The translations under genes were made by a program, and so were the position numbers. This document shows positions 25,983-36,504 of a stretch of DNA of 64,000 nt, piece by piece (the first letter of the stretch is position 1; every line of letters begins with the position of its first letter). The notes beneath the pieces were generated by a model. The model made no database searches. It worked only from the letters and a program-made list of their open reading frames with translations, and was not told the DNA's origin. The stretch comes from Cysteiniphilum litorale (GTDB lineage Bacteria > Pseudomonadota > Gammaproteobacteria > Francisellales > Francisellaceae): assembly GCF_003428165.1 (NCBI RefSeq), contig NZ_QLIQ01000003.1:1-64000 (forward strand), written 5' to 3'.

Positions 25983-28364
25983 CTATTCTCGCAGACTGGC
26001 ATCAGTATTTTCTTTCAGAGACTTAAGAATTTTAGCCATCGCATCATTCATAAGCTCATCAGTCAAAGTCTGTGTGTTATCTTGAAAAGTGAGATTCAAA
26101 GCAATACTCTTTTTATTCTCTGGCAGATTTTCACCTTGATAAACATCAAATAAATCAACTTGATTCAATGAATTCACATCTGCTTTATTCACTGCATCAA
26201 TCAAGCTTTGCGCACTGATATTACAATCAACAATAACCGCAATATCGCGTGAAACCGATGGATATTTAGAAATTGCCATAAATTTAGCAACGTCTTTGTT
26301 TGAGATTTTACTGGTTTGTAATTCAAATACTACTGGTGATTTACCTTTGATTTGCAACACTTTCATTACACTTGGATGCAAAACACCAATAACACCAACT
26401 TTTTCACCATTTTGATAAATATAAGCGGATTGTCCTGGGTGCAGCCAATCGATATCTTCACAAGCAACATAATTGACTGACTTTTTATTTAATTGCAGCA
26501 GCGCCTCAACATCTGCCTTAACTGAATAAAAATCGCTTGCCGTTTTTTCCTGCCAGTTCAGTGGATTAATATCACCATAAACAAGACCAGCAAAATGTGA
26601 ATATTCATGCGCTAATGTTTCAGCTGGCTGAAAGCAAACACCTTCTTCAAAAATACGAATACGCGATTGCTGACGATTCAAATTGGCTTTAAATGTTGAT
26701 ACAAGACCTGGGATCAAGCCTTGACGCATCACCGACATATCTTGTGAAATCGGATTTTGCAAAGCCAATCCTGCCGTATCAAAAAACAATCCATCTAATT
26801 TAGGATCAATAAAGCTATAATTGATCACTTCATGATAGCCACGATTAATCAATGTATTTTTTAATGCGCTTAAAGTGATGATATGTTCAGAAACTTGTTG
26901 TTGTGACAATGTTACCTCAGGTAAAGTCATCGGCAGATTTTGATAACCATATACACGCCCGACTTCTTCGATTAAATCTTCTTCAATCGCCATATCAAAG
27001 CGATAACTTGGAGCTGTCGCCAACCACTTAATCTCATTACTGGTATCGTCAACTGGTGTAAGTGTGATATTAAGTGCTGTTAATACTTCTTCAACAAATG
27101 TGGCACTGAAATCCATGCCAAGAATTGAGTTTATCTTATTTAAGCGTAACGGAATTTGAATCGTTGTTTCATTGTAATGATCCGCCTTAACAACTTCACT
27201 GACTTCACCTTCAGCAATATCAACGATCAAACGTGCGGCATAATCAATCGCATATTGGCACAACTTCGGATCAACACCACGTTCAAAGCGATGTGATGAG
27301 TCTGTATGCAATCCATATTGACGCGCCTTACCTGCAATTGCTTTAGGCGCAAAATAAGCACTTTCTAGAAAGATATTCTGTGTATTATCAGTTACTGACG
27401 AGTCCAGTCCACCCATCACACCAGCGATGGCTAACGCTTTATGCTCATCAGCAATCACTAACGTATTCGATTTGAGTGTTACTTCAGTTTCATCTAATAA
27501 GGTAATTTTTTCATTATCTTTTGCCATGCGTGCATAGACGGTGCTGCCAACTTTATCAGCATCAAAGGCATGCAGTGGCTGACCCAGTTCAAGTAACACA
27601 TAATTGGTAATATCAACAATCGCAGAGATTGATCTTAAACCTGAACGGCGTAAGCGCTCTTTCATCCAAAGGGGCGTTTGCGCTTTCGCATCAATATTAT
27701 AAACCATCCGTCCAAAATAACGTGGACATGCCTCAGACACCTGTGAAACAACTTGTTTTTGCACGCCTTTAACAAGATTAAGTTTAATCTGATCAAGAGG
27801 TTTAAGCTTAGCATCAGTTAAAGCGGCGACTTCTCTTGCCACTCCATATACACTTAAACAATCCGCGCGATTCGGTGTCAAATCCACTTCAACAATATGA
27901 TCATCCAATTGCAAATATTCACGAATATCAACACCAACAGGTGCATCCACTGGCAAATCCATCAAACCTTCGCTTTCATCACTTAACCCAAGCTCTTTTT
28001 GCGAGCACATCATGCCATGCGATGGTTGACCGCGAAGTTTACTTTTCTTTATCTTAAAATCACCAGGCAAGCATGCGCCAATCTTAGCAACAGGTGCTTT
28101 CATCCCTGCATAGACATTTGGCGCACCACAGACGATGGTAACTAGCTCATCATCACCAACATCGACTTCACAAACATTTAGCTTATCCGCATCAGGATGC
28201 TTATCAATTTTTTTAATTTGCCCGACAACTACCTGTGTGAATGGCGATGCAACGGCTTCAATTGAATCAACCTCCAAACCGGCAGCCGTAAGCTTTTCAC
28301 TTAAGGTATTTACCTCAAGATTTTTATCCAAATAATTTTCTAACCAACGATGACTAAATTTCAT
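25983..28364 (-). CDS. pheT: Phenylalanyl-tRNA synthetase beta subunit
   Basis: Large subunit of the heterotetrameric PheRS, with editing and tRNA-binding roles. The N-terminal tRNA-binding OB domain (VVGQIKKIDKHPDADKLNVC) is followed by the B3/4 editing domain (NRADCLSVYGVAREVAAL), the B5 domain, the catalytic-like core (SHRFERGVDPKL, EEDLIEEVGRVYGY) and the C-terminal anticodon-binding FDX domain (YPSVSRDIAVIVD). The ATG at 28364 (MKFSHRWLENYL) gives 793 residues, close to E. coli. The open frame to 28445 runs through a palindrome and is not expected to be translated. Confidence 0.96.
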   Translation of the reverse strand: MKFSHRWLENYLDKNLEVNTLSEKLTAAGLEVDSIEAVASPFTQVVVGQIKKIDKHPDADKLNVCEVDVGDDELVTIVCGAPNVYAGMKAPVAKIGACLPGDFKIKKSKLRGQPSHGMMCSQKELGLSDESEGLMDLPVDAPVGVDIREYLQLDDHIVEVDLTPNRADCLSVYGVAREVAALTDAKLKPLDQIKLNLVKGVQKQVVSQVSEACPRYFGRMVYNIDAKAQTPLWMKERLRRSGLRSISAIVDITNYVLLELGQPLHAFDADKVGSTVYARMAKDNEKITLLDETEVTLKSNTLVIADEHKALAIAGVMGGLDSSVTDNTQNIFLESAYFAPKAIAGKARQYGLHTDSSHRFERGVDPKLCQYAIDYAARLIVDIAEGEVSEVVKADHYNETTIQIPLRLNKINSILGMDFSATFVEEVLTALNITLTPVDDTSNEIKWLATAPSYRFDMAIEEDLIEEVGRVYGYQNLPMTLPEVTLSQQQVSEHIITLSALKNTLINRGYHEVINYSFIDPKLDGLFFDTAGLALQNPISQDMSVMRQGLIPGLVSTFKANLNRQQSRIRIFEEGVCFQPAETLAHEYSHFAGLVYGDINPLNWQEKTASDFYSVKADVEALLQLNKKSVNYVACEDIDWLHPGQSAYIYQNGEKVGVIGVLHPSVMKVLQIKGKSPVVFELQTSKISNKDVAKFMAISKYPSVSRDIAVIVDCNISAQSLIDAVNKADVNSLNQVDLFDVYQGENLPENKKSIALNLTFQDNTQTLTDELMNDAMAKILKSLKENTDASLRE

Positions 28365-28384
28365 TTTATTATCCTGTAATTTTC

Positions 28385-28418
28385 GAGGTAGCGTTAGCTC
28401 ATGAGCTAACGCTACCTC
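28385..28418. repeat. Perfect 34-bp palindrome between pheS and pheT
   Basis: The 17-bp arm GAGGTAGCGTTAGCTCA is followed immediately by its exact reverse complement, with no spacer. In mRNA it would form a stable hairpin between the two cistrons, about 20 nt upstream of the pheT start. No U tract follows, so it does not look like an intrinsic terminator. Confidence 0.92.
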
Positions 28419-28445
28419 TGATATATTGAGTGCAATACAAAGCAA

Positions 28446-29474
<1,029 letters not shown>

Positions 29475-29490
29475 TCAAATAATGGCGTGC

Positions 29491-29519
29491 ATTATATACC
29501 CATCACAAACCAGTTTACA
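29491..29519 (-). promoter_or_regulatory. Putative pheS promoter
   Basis: On the minus strand TGTAAA (29519-29514) and a perfect TATAAT (29496-29491) are 17 bp apart, about 30 nt upstream of the pheS ATG. The -35 is weak (three of six). The promoter lies almost entirely inside the 45-bp repeat. Confidence 0.45.
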
Positions 29520-29540
29520 GTATTTCTGCTATTGAATTTC
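29496..29540 (-). repeat. 45-bp intergenic repeat, copy 2
   Basis: Reverse-complement match to 22490-22534 with five mismatches in 45 bp. In this copy the end of the repeat forms the spacer and part of the -10 box of the putative pheS promoter. Confidence 0.7.
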
Positions 29541-29785
29541 TTGCACTTTTGAATGATTTGATCTTGCTAATAGTCCTAGCTATTACCTGCAATCCAATCA
29601 TTCAAAAACACCAAAAACTTCTTCAACATTAAACACTATAAAATGGCTTACGATGGGTATATACCTGTCATCAGGCGTTTTGTAGAACTTATTGCTTTGA
29701 AGTTGGTATGATTTACCTTGTCATACCCATGCTGTTTTATTAACATTCTGCACAGCTTCATACAATAAGAACAAAGGATAACATT

Positions 29786-30178
29786 ATGCGTCTAGCTCAC
29801 ATTATGATTCGTGTTAACAATCTCGAAGAGTCAATCAATTTTTATCAAAACATTTTTGGCATGAATTTACTTAAAAAGATGGATAACGAGGCTTATCGCT
29901 ATACACTAGCATTCATGGGCTATGGCAATGACATCAATGCCATCACTGCCATCGAACTGACTCATAACTGGGATACCGATAGTTATGATCATGGCAATGC
30001 TTTTGGACATCTGTGCATTGAAGTCGAGGATGTTTATCAAAGCTGTGAGGAGATTAAGAAACAAGGAGGGATTGTCACGCGTGAAGCAGGTCCTGTCAAA
30101 GGTGGCACCAGTGTCATCGCCTTTGTCAAAGACCCTAATGGTTATCAGATTGAACTCATTAATAAGAAGATTCGCTAA
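29786..30178 (+). CDS. gloA: Lactoylglutathione lyase (glyoxalase I)
   Basis: Detoxifies methylglyoxal by isomerising its glutathione hemithioacetal. The 130 residues form one VOC (vicinal oxygen chelate) domain pair. Likely metal ligands are His in LAHIMIRV (residue 5), Glu in AIELTHN (about 56), His in FGHLCIEV (about 74) and Glu in YQIELIN (about 125). The ATG has AAAGGA upstream. A dyad symmetry at 29705-29727 may be an operator. Confidence 0.93.
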   Translation: MRLAHIMIRVNNLEESINFYQNIFGMNLLKKMDNEAYRYTLAFMGYGNDINAITAIELTHNWDTDSYDHGNAFGHLCIEVEDVYQSCEEIKKQGGIVTREAGPVKGGTSVIAFVKDPNGYQIELINKKIR

Positions 30179-30236
30179 ATATACCAGCTAATTAAGGTAT
30201 ACCCGATCAGCCATCGCTAAGCGTAAAATAGTTTGT

Positions 30237-30551
30237 TTAGTGGCTACGCAAACCTGCTTGGGATTGAACATCGCTAAAAGGTATTATATTTAAATTTTTA
30301 TCTCGGCTTCTTGCTTGAGCTAAATCGTATTGCGCTTGCAAATTTATCCAAAACTCTGCTGTTGTGCCTGTTGCCTTTGATAGTCTAATCGCCATCTCAA
30401 TACTTACATTCATTTTACAGTTTAGCAGATTGGATAAGTTTGCACGTGTGACACCAAGACGCTTTGCAGCCTCTGTAATTGTGATTTTCTCATCCAGCGC
30501 CTCTAATATATCATGCTTTAAAATCTCACCGGGGTGACTTGGGTTAAACAT
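30237..30551 (-). CDS. higA: HigA-type antitoxin
   Basis: A 104-residue XRE-family helix-turn-helix protein of the HigA/VapI class. It begins [42 protein letters not shown], the signature region for this family, then the conserved [26 protein letters not shown]. It would neutralise the adjacent HigB toxin and repress the operon. It follows higB by 21 nt, the usual toxin-first order. The C-terminal tail after residue 85 is variable. Confidence 0.93.
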   Translation of the reverse strand: MFNPSHPGEILKHDILEALDEKITITEAAKRLGVTRANLSNLLNCKMNVSIEMAIRLSKATGTTAEFWINLQAQYDLAQARSRDKNLNIIPFSDVQSQAGLRSH

Positions 30552-30572
30552 TTTAATATCCTCCTAAGTTTT

Positions 30573-30851
30573 TTAATGGTAATCCAAATAATTTACAATA
30601 TAAGCATCACCGTCTTCAAATTTAAAAATCACTCGCCAATTACCATTAACAGTAACTGACCAAAATTCAGATTTATCACCTTTAAGTTTATGCAGCTTAT
30701 AACTTGGAAGGTTCATATCCAAAGCTTTTGATGCAGCATTAAGTGCAGACAAAATCCGCGATACCTTCGCTACATGCTCTGACTGAATACCTTTCGTTAT
30801 ACCGCTGTAAAAAAATTGTTCTAAGCCTTTGTGTTTAAAACTTTTAATCAA
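30573..30851 (-). CDS. higB: HigB-type mRNA interferase toxin
   Basis: A 92-residue RelE-superfamily toxin that cuts mRNA on the ribosome. Family features include IKSFKHKGLEQFFYSG, the ILSALNAA helix, LPSYKLHKLKGDKSEFWSVTVNGNWRVIFKF and a final aromatic/basic stretch AYIVNYLDYH containing the likely catalytic His. It precedes higA, the normal order for this module. It looks intact. Confidence 0.93.
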   Translation of the reverse strand: MIKSFKHKGLEQFFYSGITKGIQSEHVAKVSRILSALNAASKALDMNLPSYKLHKLKGDKSEFWSVTVNGNWRVIFKFEDGDAYIVNYLDYH

Positions 30852-31011
30852 CGTAATTAATCATTTGTTTAGTACCTTGTTAGGTAGCATAGCAGCATTA
30901 CTGTATTACGTAAAGATACAAAGAACACCTCAAACTTAAATATCAATGCAGATGACAACTCTAATGAGAAAATCTTTTCTCTCGCAACATGCAATTCTCA
31001 CAAAAAAAACA

Positions 31012-31039
31012 TTGCGTATTTTAAATGTGACCGTACAAT
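31012..31039 (+). promoter_or_regulatory. Putative typA promoter
   Basis: TTGCGT (31012-31017) and TACAAT (31034-31039) are separated by 16 bp, about 40 nt upstream of the typA ATG at 31081. The rest of the 229-bp gap between higB and typA holds an AT-rich stretch with the small palindrome GAGAAAA-tc-TTTTCTC. Confidence 0.45.
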
Positions 31040-31080
31040 CACTAATCAATTTACGCTAACTCTTAAAAGAATATAATTTT

Positions 31081-32898
31081 ATGATCGAAAATTTACGTAA
31101 TATCGCGATTATCGCACACGTTGACCATGGCAAAACAACACTGGTTGACAAACTATTACAGCAATCAGGCACATTAAAAACGCGTGGCGCTGACGTTGAG
31201 CGCGTGATGGACTCCAACGACTTAGAAAAAGAGCGTGGCATTACCATTCTTGCCAAAAATACTGCTATTAAATGGAATGATTATCGTATTAACATCGTTG
31301 ACACACCAGGACATGCTGACTTCGGCGGTGAGGTAGAGCGTGTGATGTCGATGGTTGATTCTGTACTTCTTTTAGTAGATGCCGTTGATGGTCCTATGCC
31401 ACAAACGCGTTTTGTGACTGAAAAAGCATTCGCTCGCGGTTTAAAGCCCATCGTTGTTATTAACAAGATTGATCGACCTGGTGCCCGCCCTGATTGGGTT
31501 ATGGATCAAGTTTTTGATTTATTTGATCGCTTGGGCGCCACGGATGAGCAGCTTGATTTCCCTGTTGTCTACACATCAGCATTAAACGGCTTTGCGACAA
31601 TGGATGAAAACGAAATCACTGACAATATGAATGCTCTATTTGAAACGATTGTTGAGCGTGTATCGCCACCTGAGGTTGATCAAGAAGGTGCATTTCAAAT
31701 GCAAATTTCTTCATTGGATTATTCAAGCTTTGTTGGCACAATCGGTATTGGGCGTATTAAGCGTGGTAAGATCAAAACCAATACACCGGTAAGTATTGTT
31801 GATAAAAATGGCAACACAAGACAAGGTCGTGTATTACAAGTACTAGGGCATATGGGGCTTGAGCGCGTTGAAGTGCCTGAAGCATCCGCGGGAGACATTA
31901 TCTGCATTACCGGTATTGAGGGAATTAATATCTCTGACACCATTTGCGCATTGGATTGTGTTGAAGCACTGCCGCCATTATCCGTTGATGAGCCAACCAT
32001 TTCGATGACTTTCCAAGTGAACAACTCGCCATTTGCTGGGCGCGAAGGTAAATTTGTAACTTCTCGTCAAATCAAAGATCGTTTGGAAAAAGAGCTTTTA
32101 CACAACGTTGCTCTTCGTGTTGAACAACTAGATGATCCTGATAAATTCAAGGTTTCTGGTCGTGGTGAGCTGCACTTATCTATTTTACTTGAGAATATGC
32201 GTCGCGAAGGTTTTGAAATCGCTGTATCACGTCCACATGTGATCTTTAAAGAAATTGATGGTGAGATGTGTGAGCCATATGAGCAAGCTATTATTGATGT
32301 TGATGAGCAATATCAAGGTTCTGTCATGGAAAAAATGGGTTTACGCCAAGGTGAGCTTAGAAATATGGAGCCAGATGGCAAAGGTCGTGTGCGCTTAGAA
32401 TTCATCATCCCTTCGCGCGGTCTAATTGGTTTTTACACTGAGTTTTTAACCATTACTTCAGGTACTGGCATTATCAATAAGATCTTTGATCATTATGGTC
32501 CTATGAAAAAGGGAATTATTGAATCGCGCCTAAACGGCACGTTAATTTCTATTTGTGCTGGCAAGGCAGTGGCATTTGCTCTGTTTAATTTACAAGAACG
32601 TGGCAAAATGTTTATTGGTCATGGCGTTGAAGTTTACGAGGGTATGATTATCGGCATTAACTCACGTGATAATGATTTGACGGTTAATCCTTGTAAAGGC
32701 AAGCAACTAACCAATATGCGCGCCTCTGGTAAAGATGAAAGTATTGTCTTAACAACACCCATTAAAATTACCCTTGAGTATGCATTAGAATTTATCGAAG
32801 ATGATGAGTTAGTTGAGATCACACCAAAATCAATCCGTCTACGTAAAAAGCTGCTAACTGAATCAGATCGTAAGCGCTATTCACGCTCAAAAGAATAA
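31081..32898 (+). CDS. typA: Ribosome-associated GTPase TypA/BipA
   Basis: Translational GTPase that helps 50S subunit assembly and growth under stress. The 605 residues show all GTPase motifs: G1 [14 protein letters not shown], switch regions with ERGITI, G3 [15 protein letters not shown] and G4 [16 protein letters not shown]-like domains II, III and V follow, plus the TypA-specific C-terminal domain ([39 protein letters not shown]). It is monocistronic. Confidence 0.97.
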   Translation: MIENLRNIAIIAHVDHGKTTLVDKLLQQSGTLKTRGADVERVMDSNDLEKERGITILAKNTAIKWNDYRINIVDTPGHADFGGEVERVMSMVDSVLLLVDAVDGPMPQTRFVTEKAFARGLKPIVVINKIDRPGARPDWVMDQVFDLFDRLGATDEQLDFPVVYTSALNGFATMDENEITDNMNALFETIVERVSPPEVDQEGAFQMQISSLDYSSFVGTIGIGRIKRGKIKTNTPVSIVDKNGNTRQGRVLQVLGHMGLERVEVPEASAGDIICITGIEGINISDTICALDCVEALPPLSVDEPTISMTFQVNNSPFAGREGKFVTSRQIKDRLEKELLHNVALRVEQLDDPDKFKVSGRGELHLSILLENMRREGFEIAVSRPHVIFKEIDGEMCEPYEQAIIDVDEQYQGSVMEKMGLRQGELRNMEPDGKGRVRLEFIIPSRGLIGFYTEFLTITSGTGIINKIFDHYGPMKKGIIESRLNGTLISICAGKAVAFALFNLQERGKMFIGHGVEVYEGMIIGINSRDNDLTVNPCKGKQLTNMRASGKDESIVLTTPIKITLEYALEFIEDDELVEITPKSIRLRKKLLTESDRKRYSRSKE

Positions 32899-32916
32899 GT
32901 ACCTAAACAATATAAT

Positions 32917-32980
32917 GGATATTCGGGTCAAGCCCGAATATGACGGCTTGCTGGCATTCTCGGACTTGATCCAGGAATCC
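32917..32980 (+). repeat. R3 hairpin repeat
   Basis: A perfect 9-bp stem ATATTCGGG-tcaag-CCCGAATAT (32919-32941) is followed by GACGGCTTGCTGGCATTCTC and GGACTTGATCCAGGAATCC. This is a common bacterial intergenic repeat design (a CCGG.TTGA.CC-type palindrome). It follows typA but has no T tract, so a terminator role is doubtful. Confidence 0.65.
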
Positions 32981-33029
32981 AAAAAATACCTGATAAGATT
33001 TGCATGGCTACTTAATTCACTATAAACAT

Positions 33030-33100
33030 AAACGTTGGCTGAGCATTAGTCGAAGCCACTCATCTTTGCATGCCCTTCGACTTTGCTCAGGGCACGTTTG
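33030..33100 (+). repeat. R2 inverted repeat, copy b
   Basis: The most complete R2 copy. Arm AAACGTTGGCTGAGC with TTAGTCGAAG is mirrored by CCTTCGACTTTGCTCAG and GGCACGTTT. The arms pair over most of about 27 bp around a short spacer. It lies between typA and the sufS 3' end. Confidence 0.75.
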
Positions 33101-33143
33101 GAATGGCTGGACTTGGTTCATAGCCCAAATAATTCACTACCAT

Positions 33144-34367
33144 TTAAGATAACATCTTAATCGCTTTATGTAGCCCTTCAACCAACATATCAACATCTTC
33201 TTTGGTATTATATACACCAAACGATGCTCGCACCGTCGATGGTACGTTATAGCGTTGTAATAATGGTTGCGCGCAATGATGTCCCGTGCGCACACAAACC
33301 CCTGATAAATCAAGCAATGTACCCAAATCATTGGCATGGAATCTATCGATGACAAAGGTAATTACCGAAGCTTTATGTGTGCTTTGACCTAATATTCTAA
33401 GCCCTGAAATGGTTTGTAATTTTTCTGTGGCATAGTGAAGCAGCGTTTCTTCATGTGCTTTAATCTTACAAAGCCCGATACTTTGCACATATTCAATGGC
33501 TTTGGATAAACCAATCACGCCAATAATATCGGGCGTCCCTGCTTCAAATTTATACGGTGGATCGGCAAATGTCGTCTCACTCATCGTCACAAGCTTGATC
33601 ATATCACCACCGCCTTGATAAGGAGACATTAATTGATGCCATTTCTCTTTGGCATATAACACGCCAACGCCTGTCGTGCCATAGAGTTTATGTGACGAAA
33701 AAGCAAAGAAATCGCAATCCAAATCAACCACATCAATTTTTTGATGAACGACAGACTGCGCGCCATCAACAACAATTGCAACGTCAGGATGCGTTTTGCG
33801 AATGCTTTGGATAATTTCTTTAATCGGATTAATCGTCCCCAACACATTTGAACAATGCGTTAATGAGATAAGTTTAGTCTTATCTGTTAAAAGTGTGGGT
33901 AAAACAGATAAATCAAGCTCCCCTTTATCTGTTACAGGTATATATTTAATCGTCAAGGGTTTGTGTTTACTCATTAGCTGCCACGGCACAATATTGGCAT
34001 GATGCTCCATTTCGGTAATGATAATCTCATCACCGACATTAAAATACTGATCCAATAACGAGCTTGCCACCAGATTAATCGACTCTGTAGTGCCTTTTGT
34101 AAAGATAATTTCTTCCATCTTTTGCGCACCAATGAAATGCTGCACAATCTTACGCGTGCCTTCATATTTCTCAGTGGCTTGATCACTCAAATAATACACG
34201 CCACGATGAACATTCGCATAGTCATTGGTATAGCTATCTTTGACTGCATCAATGACGATATTGGGCTTTTGTGCTGATGCACCGGTATCTAAAAACACCA
34301 CGGGTTTGCCATGAATCGTTTGCTTTAAAAAAGGAAAGTCTTGACGAATTTTTTGTATATCTAACAC
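33144..34367 (-). CDS. sufS: Cysteine desulfurase (SufS/CsdA type)
   Basis: A PLP enzyme that frees sulfur from cysteine for Fe-S cluster assembly. The 407 residues match group II desulfurases. The PLP-binding segment is VVDGAQSVVHQ...FFAFSSHKLYGTTG (Lys in SSHKLYG) and the catalytic cysteine is in CVRTGHHCAQPLL. No sufB, C, D or E gene is adjacent, which is unusual for sufS, so a CsdA-like role is possible. The start is GTG with a weak ribosome binding site. A hairpin separates it from mazF upstream. Confidence 0.88.
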   Translation of the reverse strand: MLDIQKIRQDFPFLKQTIHGKPVVFLDTGASAQKPNIVIDAVKDSYTNDYANVHRGVYYLSDQATEKYEGTRKIVQHFIGAQKMEEIIFTKGTTESINLVASSLLDQYFNVGDEIIITEMEHHANIVPWQLMSKHKPLTIKYIPVTDKGELDLSVLPTLLTDKTKLISLTHCSNVLGTINPIKEIIQSIRKTHPDVAIVVDGAQSVVHQKIDVVDLDCDFFAFSSHKLYGTTGVGVLYAKEKWHQLMSPYQGGGDMIKLVTMSETTFADPPYKFEAGTPDIIGVIGLSKAIEYVQSIGLCKIKAHEETLLHYATEKLQTISGLRILGQSTHKASVITFVIDRFHANDLGTLLDLSGVCVRTGHHCAQPLLQRYNVPSTVRASFGVYNTKEDVDMLVEGLHKAIKMLS

Positions 34368-34405
34368 TAGAATGCTCTGTTACTATAGTTAATTAACCCC
34401 ATCAT

Positions 34406-34435
34406 TCTATGCCAAAATGATATCAATGGCATAGA
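34406..34435. other. Hairpin between mazF and sufS
   Basis: A perfect 9-bp stem TCTATGCCA / TGGCATAGA with a 12-nt loop. It lies 9 nt beyond the mazF stop and about 40 nt upstream of the sufS start, without a T tract in either direction. It may act as a weak terminator or processing site. Confidence 0.4.
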
Positions 34436-34443
34436 CCAAACAA

Positions 34444-34815
34444 TTAAAAATTAGTTATATTTTCCTTAAATCCGATTAACAAGTCCAATTTACTGAAGAT
34501 TTCCTGTCTCTCTTTGTCTGTAATACTGGTAATCAATGTTGGCTCTAATCTTGTCATTGATATTGACCGACATTGCTCAGGCAAAGCAAAACTATCCTGT
34601 TGCAAGTAGTCTCTTTCTGTTATTTTTACGTGCAAAATTTGGTTTTTATCATATGACTGTGTGCTTAACGGGCAAATAAATATAGGAGAGATATCATTAT
34701 CAAGGAAGCTTTGATGAGTTAATACGATGACTGGTCTTTTTTTGCCAATTTCACTGCCTTTATTTGGGTTTAAATTCGCCAAATAAACACCAGAGTTCTT
34801 AAGGTATTTAATCAT
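34444..34815 (-). CDS. mazF: MazF/PemK-type endoribonuclease toxin
   Basis: A 123-residue growth-inhibiting mRNA interferase. The MazF/PemK core is clear: GVYLANLNPNKGSEIGKKRPVIVLTHQ (with the conserved GSEI.KKRPVIV segment), PIFICPLSTQ, the central DSFALPEQCRSISMTRLEP and a final helix. It overlaps the antitoxin by 8 nt, the standard antitoxin-first arrangement. It looks intact. Confidence 0.9.
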   Translation of the reverse strand: MIKYLKNSGVYLANLNPNKGSEIGKKRPVIVLTHQSFLDNDISPIFICPLSTQSYDKNQILHVKITERDYLQQDSFALPEQCRSISMTRLEPTLITSITDKERQEIFSKLDLLIGFKENITNF

Positions 34816-35044
34816 CGTCTAAACCTTTTTCAATCTCATTCAATTCTTTTTGATAATCTGTATTTCCATTCATTTGCACTAAGAATTGTGCCATTTTCTT
34901 ACGTTCATTTTTGCGTTTTATACGCGCTATTTCATGCTCGATAGCATGGGTAATAAATTTGGTTCTAGATAAACCTAACGACTTTGCAATTAGCATGCTC
35001 TCTTTCTCGAGTGAATCATCCAACTTTAATGAAATCGTTGACAT
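34808..35044 (-). CDS. Ribbon-helix-helix antitoxin of MazF
   Basis: A 78-residue protein beginning MSTISLKLDDSLEKESMLIAKSLGLSRTKFITHAIEHEI. This is a ribbon-helix-helix DNA-binding domain that would repress the operon, followed by an acidic, flexible tail likely to bind the toxin. The ATG at 35044 is chosen over 35056 because GGAGGT lies six bases upstream of it. Confidence 0.85.
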   Translation of the reverse strand: MSTISLKLDDSLEKESMLIAKSLGLSRTKFITHAIEHEIARIKRKNERKKMAQFLVQMNGNTDYQKELNEIEKGLDDD

Positions 35045-35092
35045 AGTAACCTCCATATTTTCAAATATGCTTTAGTATATCATAAAATATAT

Positions 35093-36493
35093 TTAATGCA
35101 CTCCAAACGGCACACTTTGCTCAAAGGTTAAATCAGCAAAGCGACAGAAGCGTCCTTCAAAGTGCACTTTTATACTGCCAATTGGACCATTACGTTGCTT
35201 ACCGATAATAATTTCACCGAGTCCTTTATTGTCTTCCTTGTCCTTATGATAAACCTCATCACGATAAACAAACATAATCACATCCGCATCTTGCTCAATT
35301 GCACCGGATTCACGTAGATCTGACATCATGGGGCGTTTATCGGCGCGATCATCAACCGCACGATTAAGCTGTGATAATGCCACGACAGGCACATGCAACT
35401 CTTTGGCAAGGGACTTTAAAGCACGTGAGATTTCTGAGACCTCTTGGGTACGATTGTTTTCATAGCCTGGCACTTTCATCAACTGCAGATAATCGACAAC
35501 AATCATGCTTAAGCCTCCCTGCTCTTTATAGAGTTTACGTGCACGTGAGCGCATATCAGCAGGGGATAAACCCGCACTATCATCAATATGCATATTGAAA
35601 TCTTTGGATAGCACTTCCATTGCCGTTGTGATCTTTGCCCAGTGCTCATCTTCTAGGCGACCATTTCTTAGCGCATTTTGCTCAACACGACCAAGAGATG
35701 AAATCATCCTCAGCACAATATCTTCTGAAGGCATCTCTAAACTAAAAACAAGTACGGGCTTTTCAGCACCTCTGGCAACATTTTCAGCCAAATTCATGGC
35801 AAAGGTTGTTTTACCCATTGATGGGCGTCCGGCAACAATCACTAAATTCGCCGGATGCAAGCCTGAAGTTAACTCATCCAAGTCGGTAAAGCCACTGGAG
35901 ATTCCAGTAATACCATCACTTGCTTCCATCATTGCATCAATGCGATCAATCACACTCGGGATAATATCACGCACGGACTTAGGACCATCACTGCGCTGAG
36001 TATCACTCTCAGCAATTGCCAAAATTTTCTGCTCAGCCACATCTAAGATGTCTTCGGCTTTGCGCCCTTCTGGCACATAAACCATATTGGCAATATCGGT
36101 TGCCGTATTTAAAAGAACACGTAATTTTGAGCGCTCTTTAACAATTTCAGCATAAGCGACAACGTTAGCAGCAGTTGGCGTATTTTTGGCAATCTCAGCT
36201 AAATAATGAAGCCCGCCGGCTTGCTCTAAAAGCTTTTCATTTGATAATGAGTCACTTAAGGTGATGATATCAAAGGGCGATTCATCTTTAATGAGCTTTT
36301 GCATTTGGCGAAAAACAATGCGATGTTGCGTGCTGTAAAAGTCATCAGGTCGCAGAATTTCTTCAATTTTAAACCATGCTTCATTATCCAGTATCAACCC
36401 ACCAATAACCGAGCGCTCAGCATCAATTGAGGATGGTGGTCGCTTGATATTTTCAAGCTGACTATTTAAAGACATTACTTCATTTGGATGCAT
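35093..36493 (-). CDS. dnaB: Replicative DNA helicase
   Basis: The hexameric 5'-3' helicase of the replication fork. The N-terminal domain (IDAERSVIGGLILDNEAW, about 20-120) contacts primase and loader. The RecA-like C-terminal domain has Walker A AGRPSMGKTTFAMN (about 216), Walker B MIVVDYLQLM, LSQLNRAVDDRADKRPMMSDLRESGAIEQDADVI and the arginine-finger region. Length 466 matches the family. It lies 11 nt after rdgC on the same strand and may be cotranscribed. Confidence 0.97.
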   Translation of the reverse strand: MHPNEVMSLNSQLENIKRPPSSIDAERSVIGGLILDNEAWFKIEEILRPDDFYSTQHRIVFRQMQKLIKDESPFDIITLSDSLSNEKLLEQAGGLHYLAEIAKNTPTAANVVAYAEIVKERSKLRVLLNTATDIANMVYVPEGRKAEDILDVAEQKILAIAESDTQRSDGPKSVRDIIPSVIDRIDAMMEASDGITGISSGFTDLDELTSGLHPANLVIVAGRPSMGKTTFAMNLAENVARGAEKPVLVFSLEMPSEDIVLRMISSLGRVEQNALRNGRLEDEHWAKITTAMEVLSKDFNMHIDDSAGLSPADMRSRARKLYKEQGGLSMIVVDYLQLMKVPGYENNRTQEVSEISRALKSLAKELHVPVVALSQLNRAVDDRADKRPMMSDLRESGAIEQDADVIMFVYRDEVYHKDKEDNKGLGEIIIGKQRNGPIGSIKVHFEGRFCRFADLTFEQSVPFGVH

Positions 36494-36504
36494 AAACTAT
36501 CACA

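Noticed and set aside
28385-28418. Intrinsic terminator between pheS and pheT
   Set aside because: The palindrome has no following T run, and the two genes must be coexpressed.
28365-28445. Longer pheT start through the palindrome
   Set aside because: It would begin at a TTG overlapping the pheS stop and read through the palindrome; the ATG at 28364 matches the family start.
29576-29629. 17-codon minus-strand frame with two Phe codons upstream of pheS, as a pheM-like leader
   Set aside because: It lies upstream of the better pheS promoter, has no ribosome binding site, and the nearby hairpin is not followed by a T tract in the right place.
34406-34435. Strong terminator between mazF and sufS
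   Set aside because: The stem is perfect but no T tract follows on either strand, so it is listed only as a hairpin.
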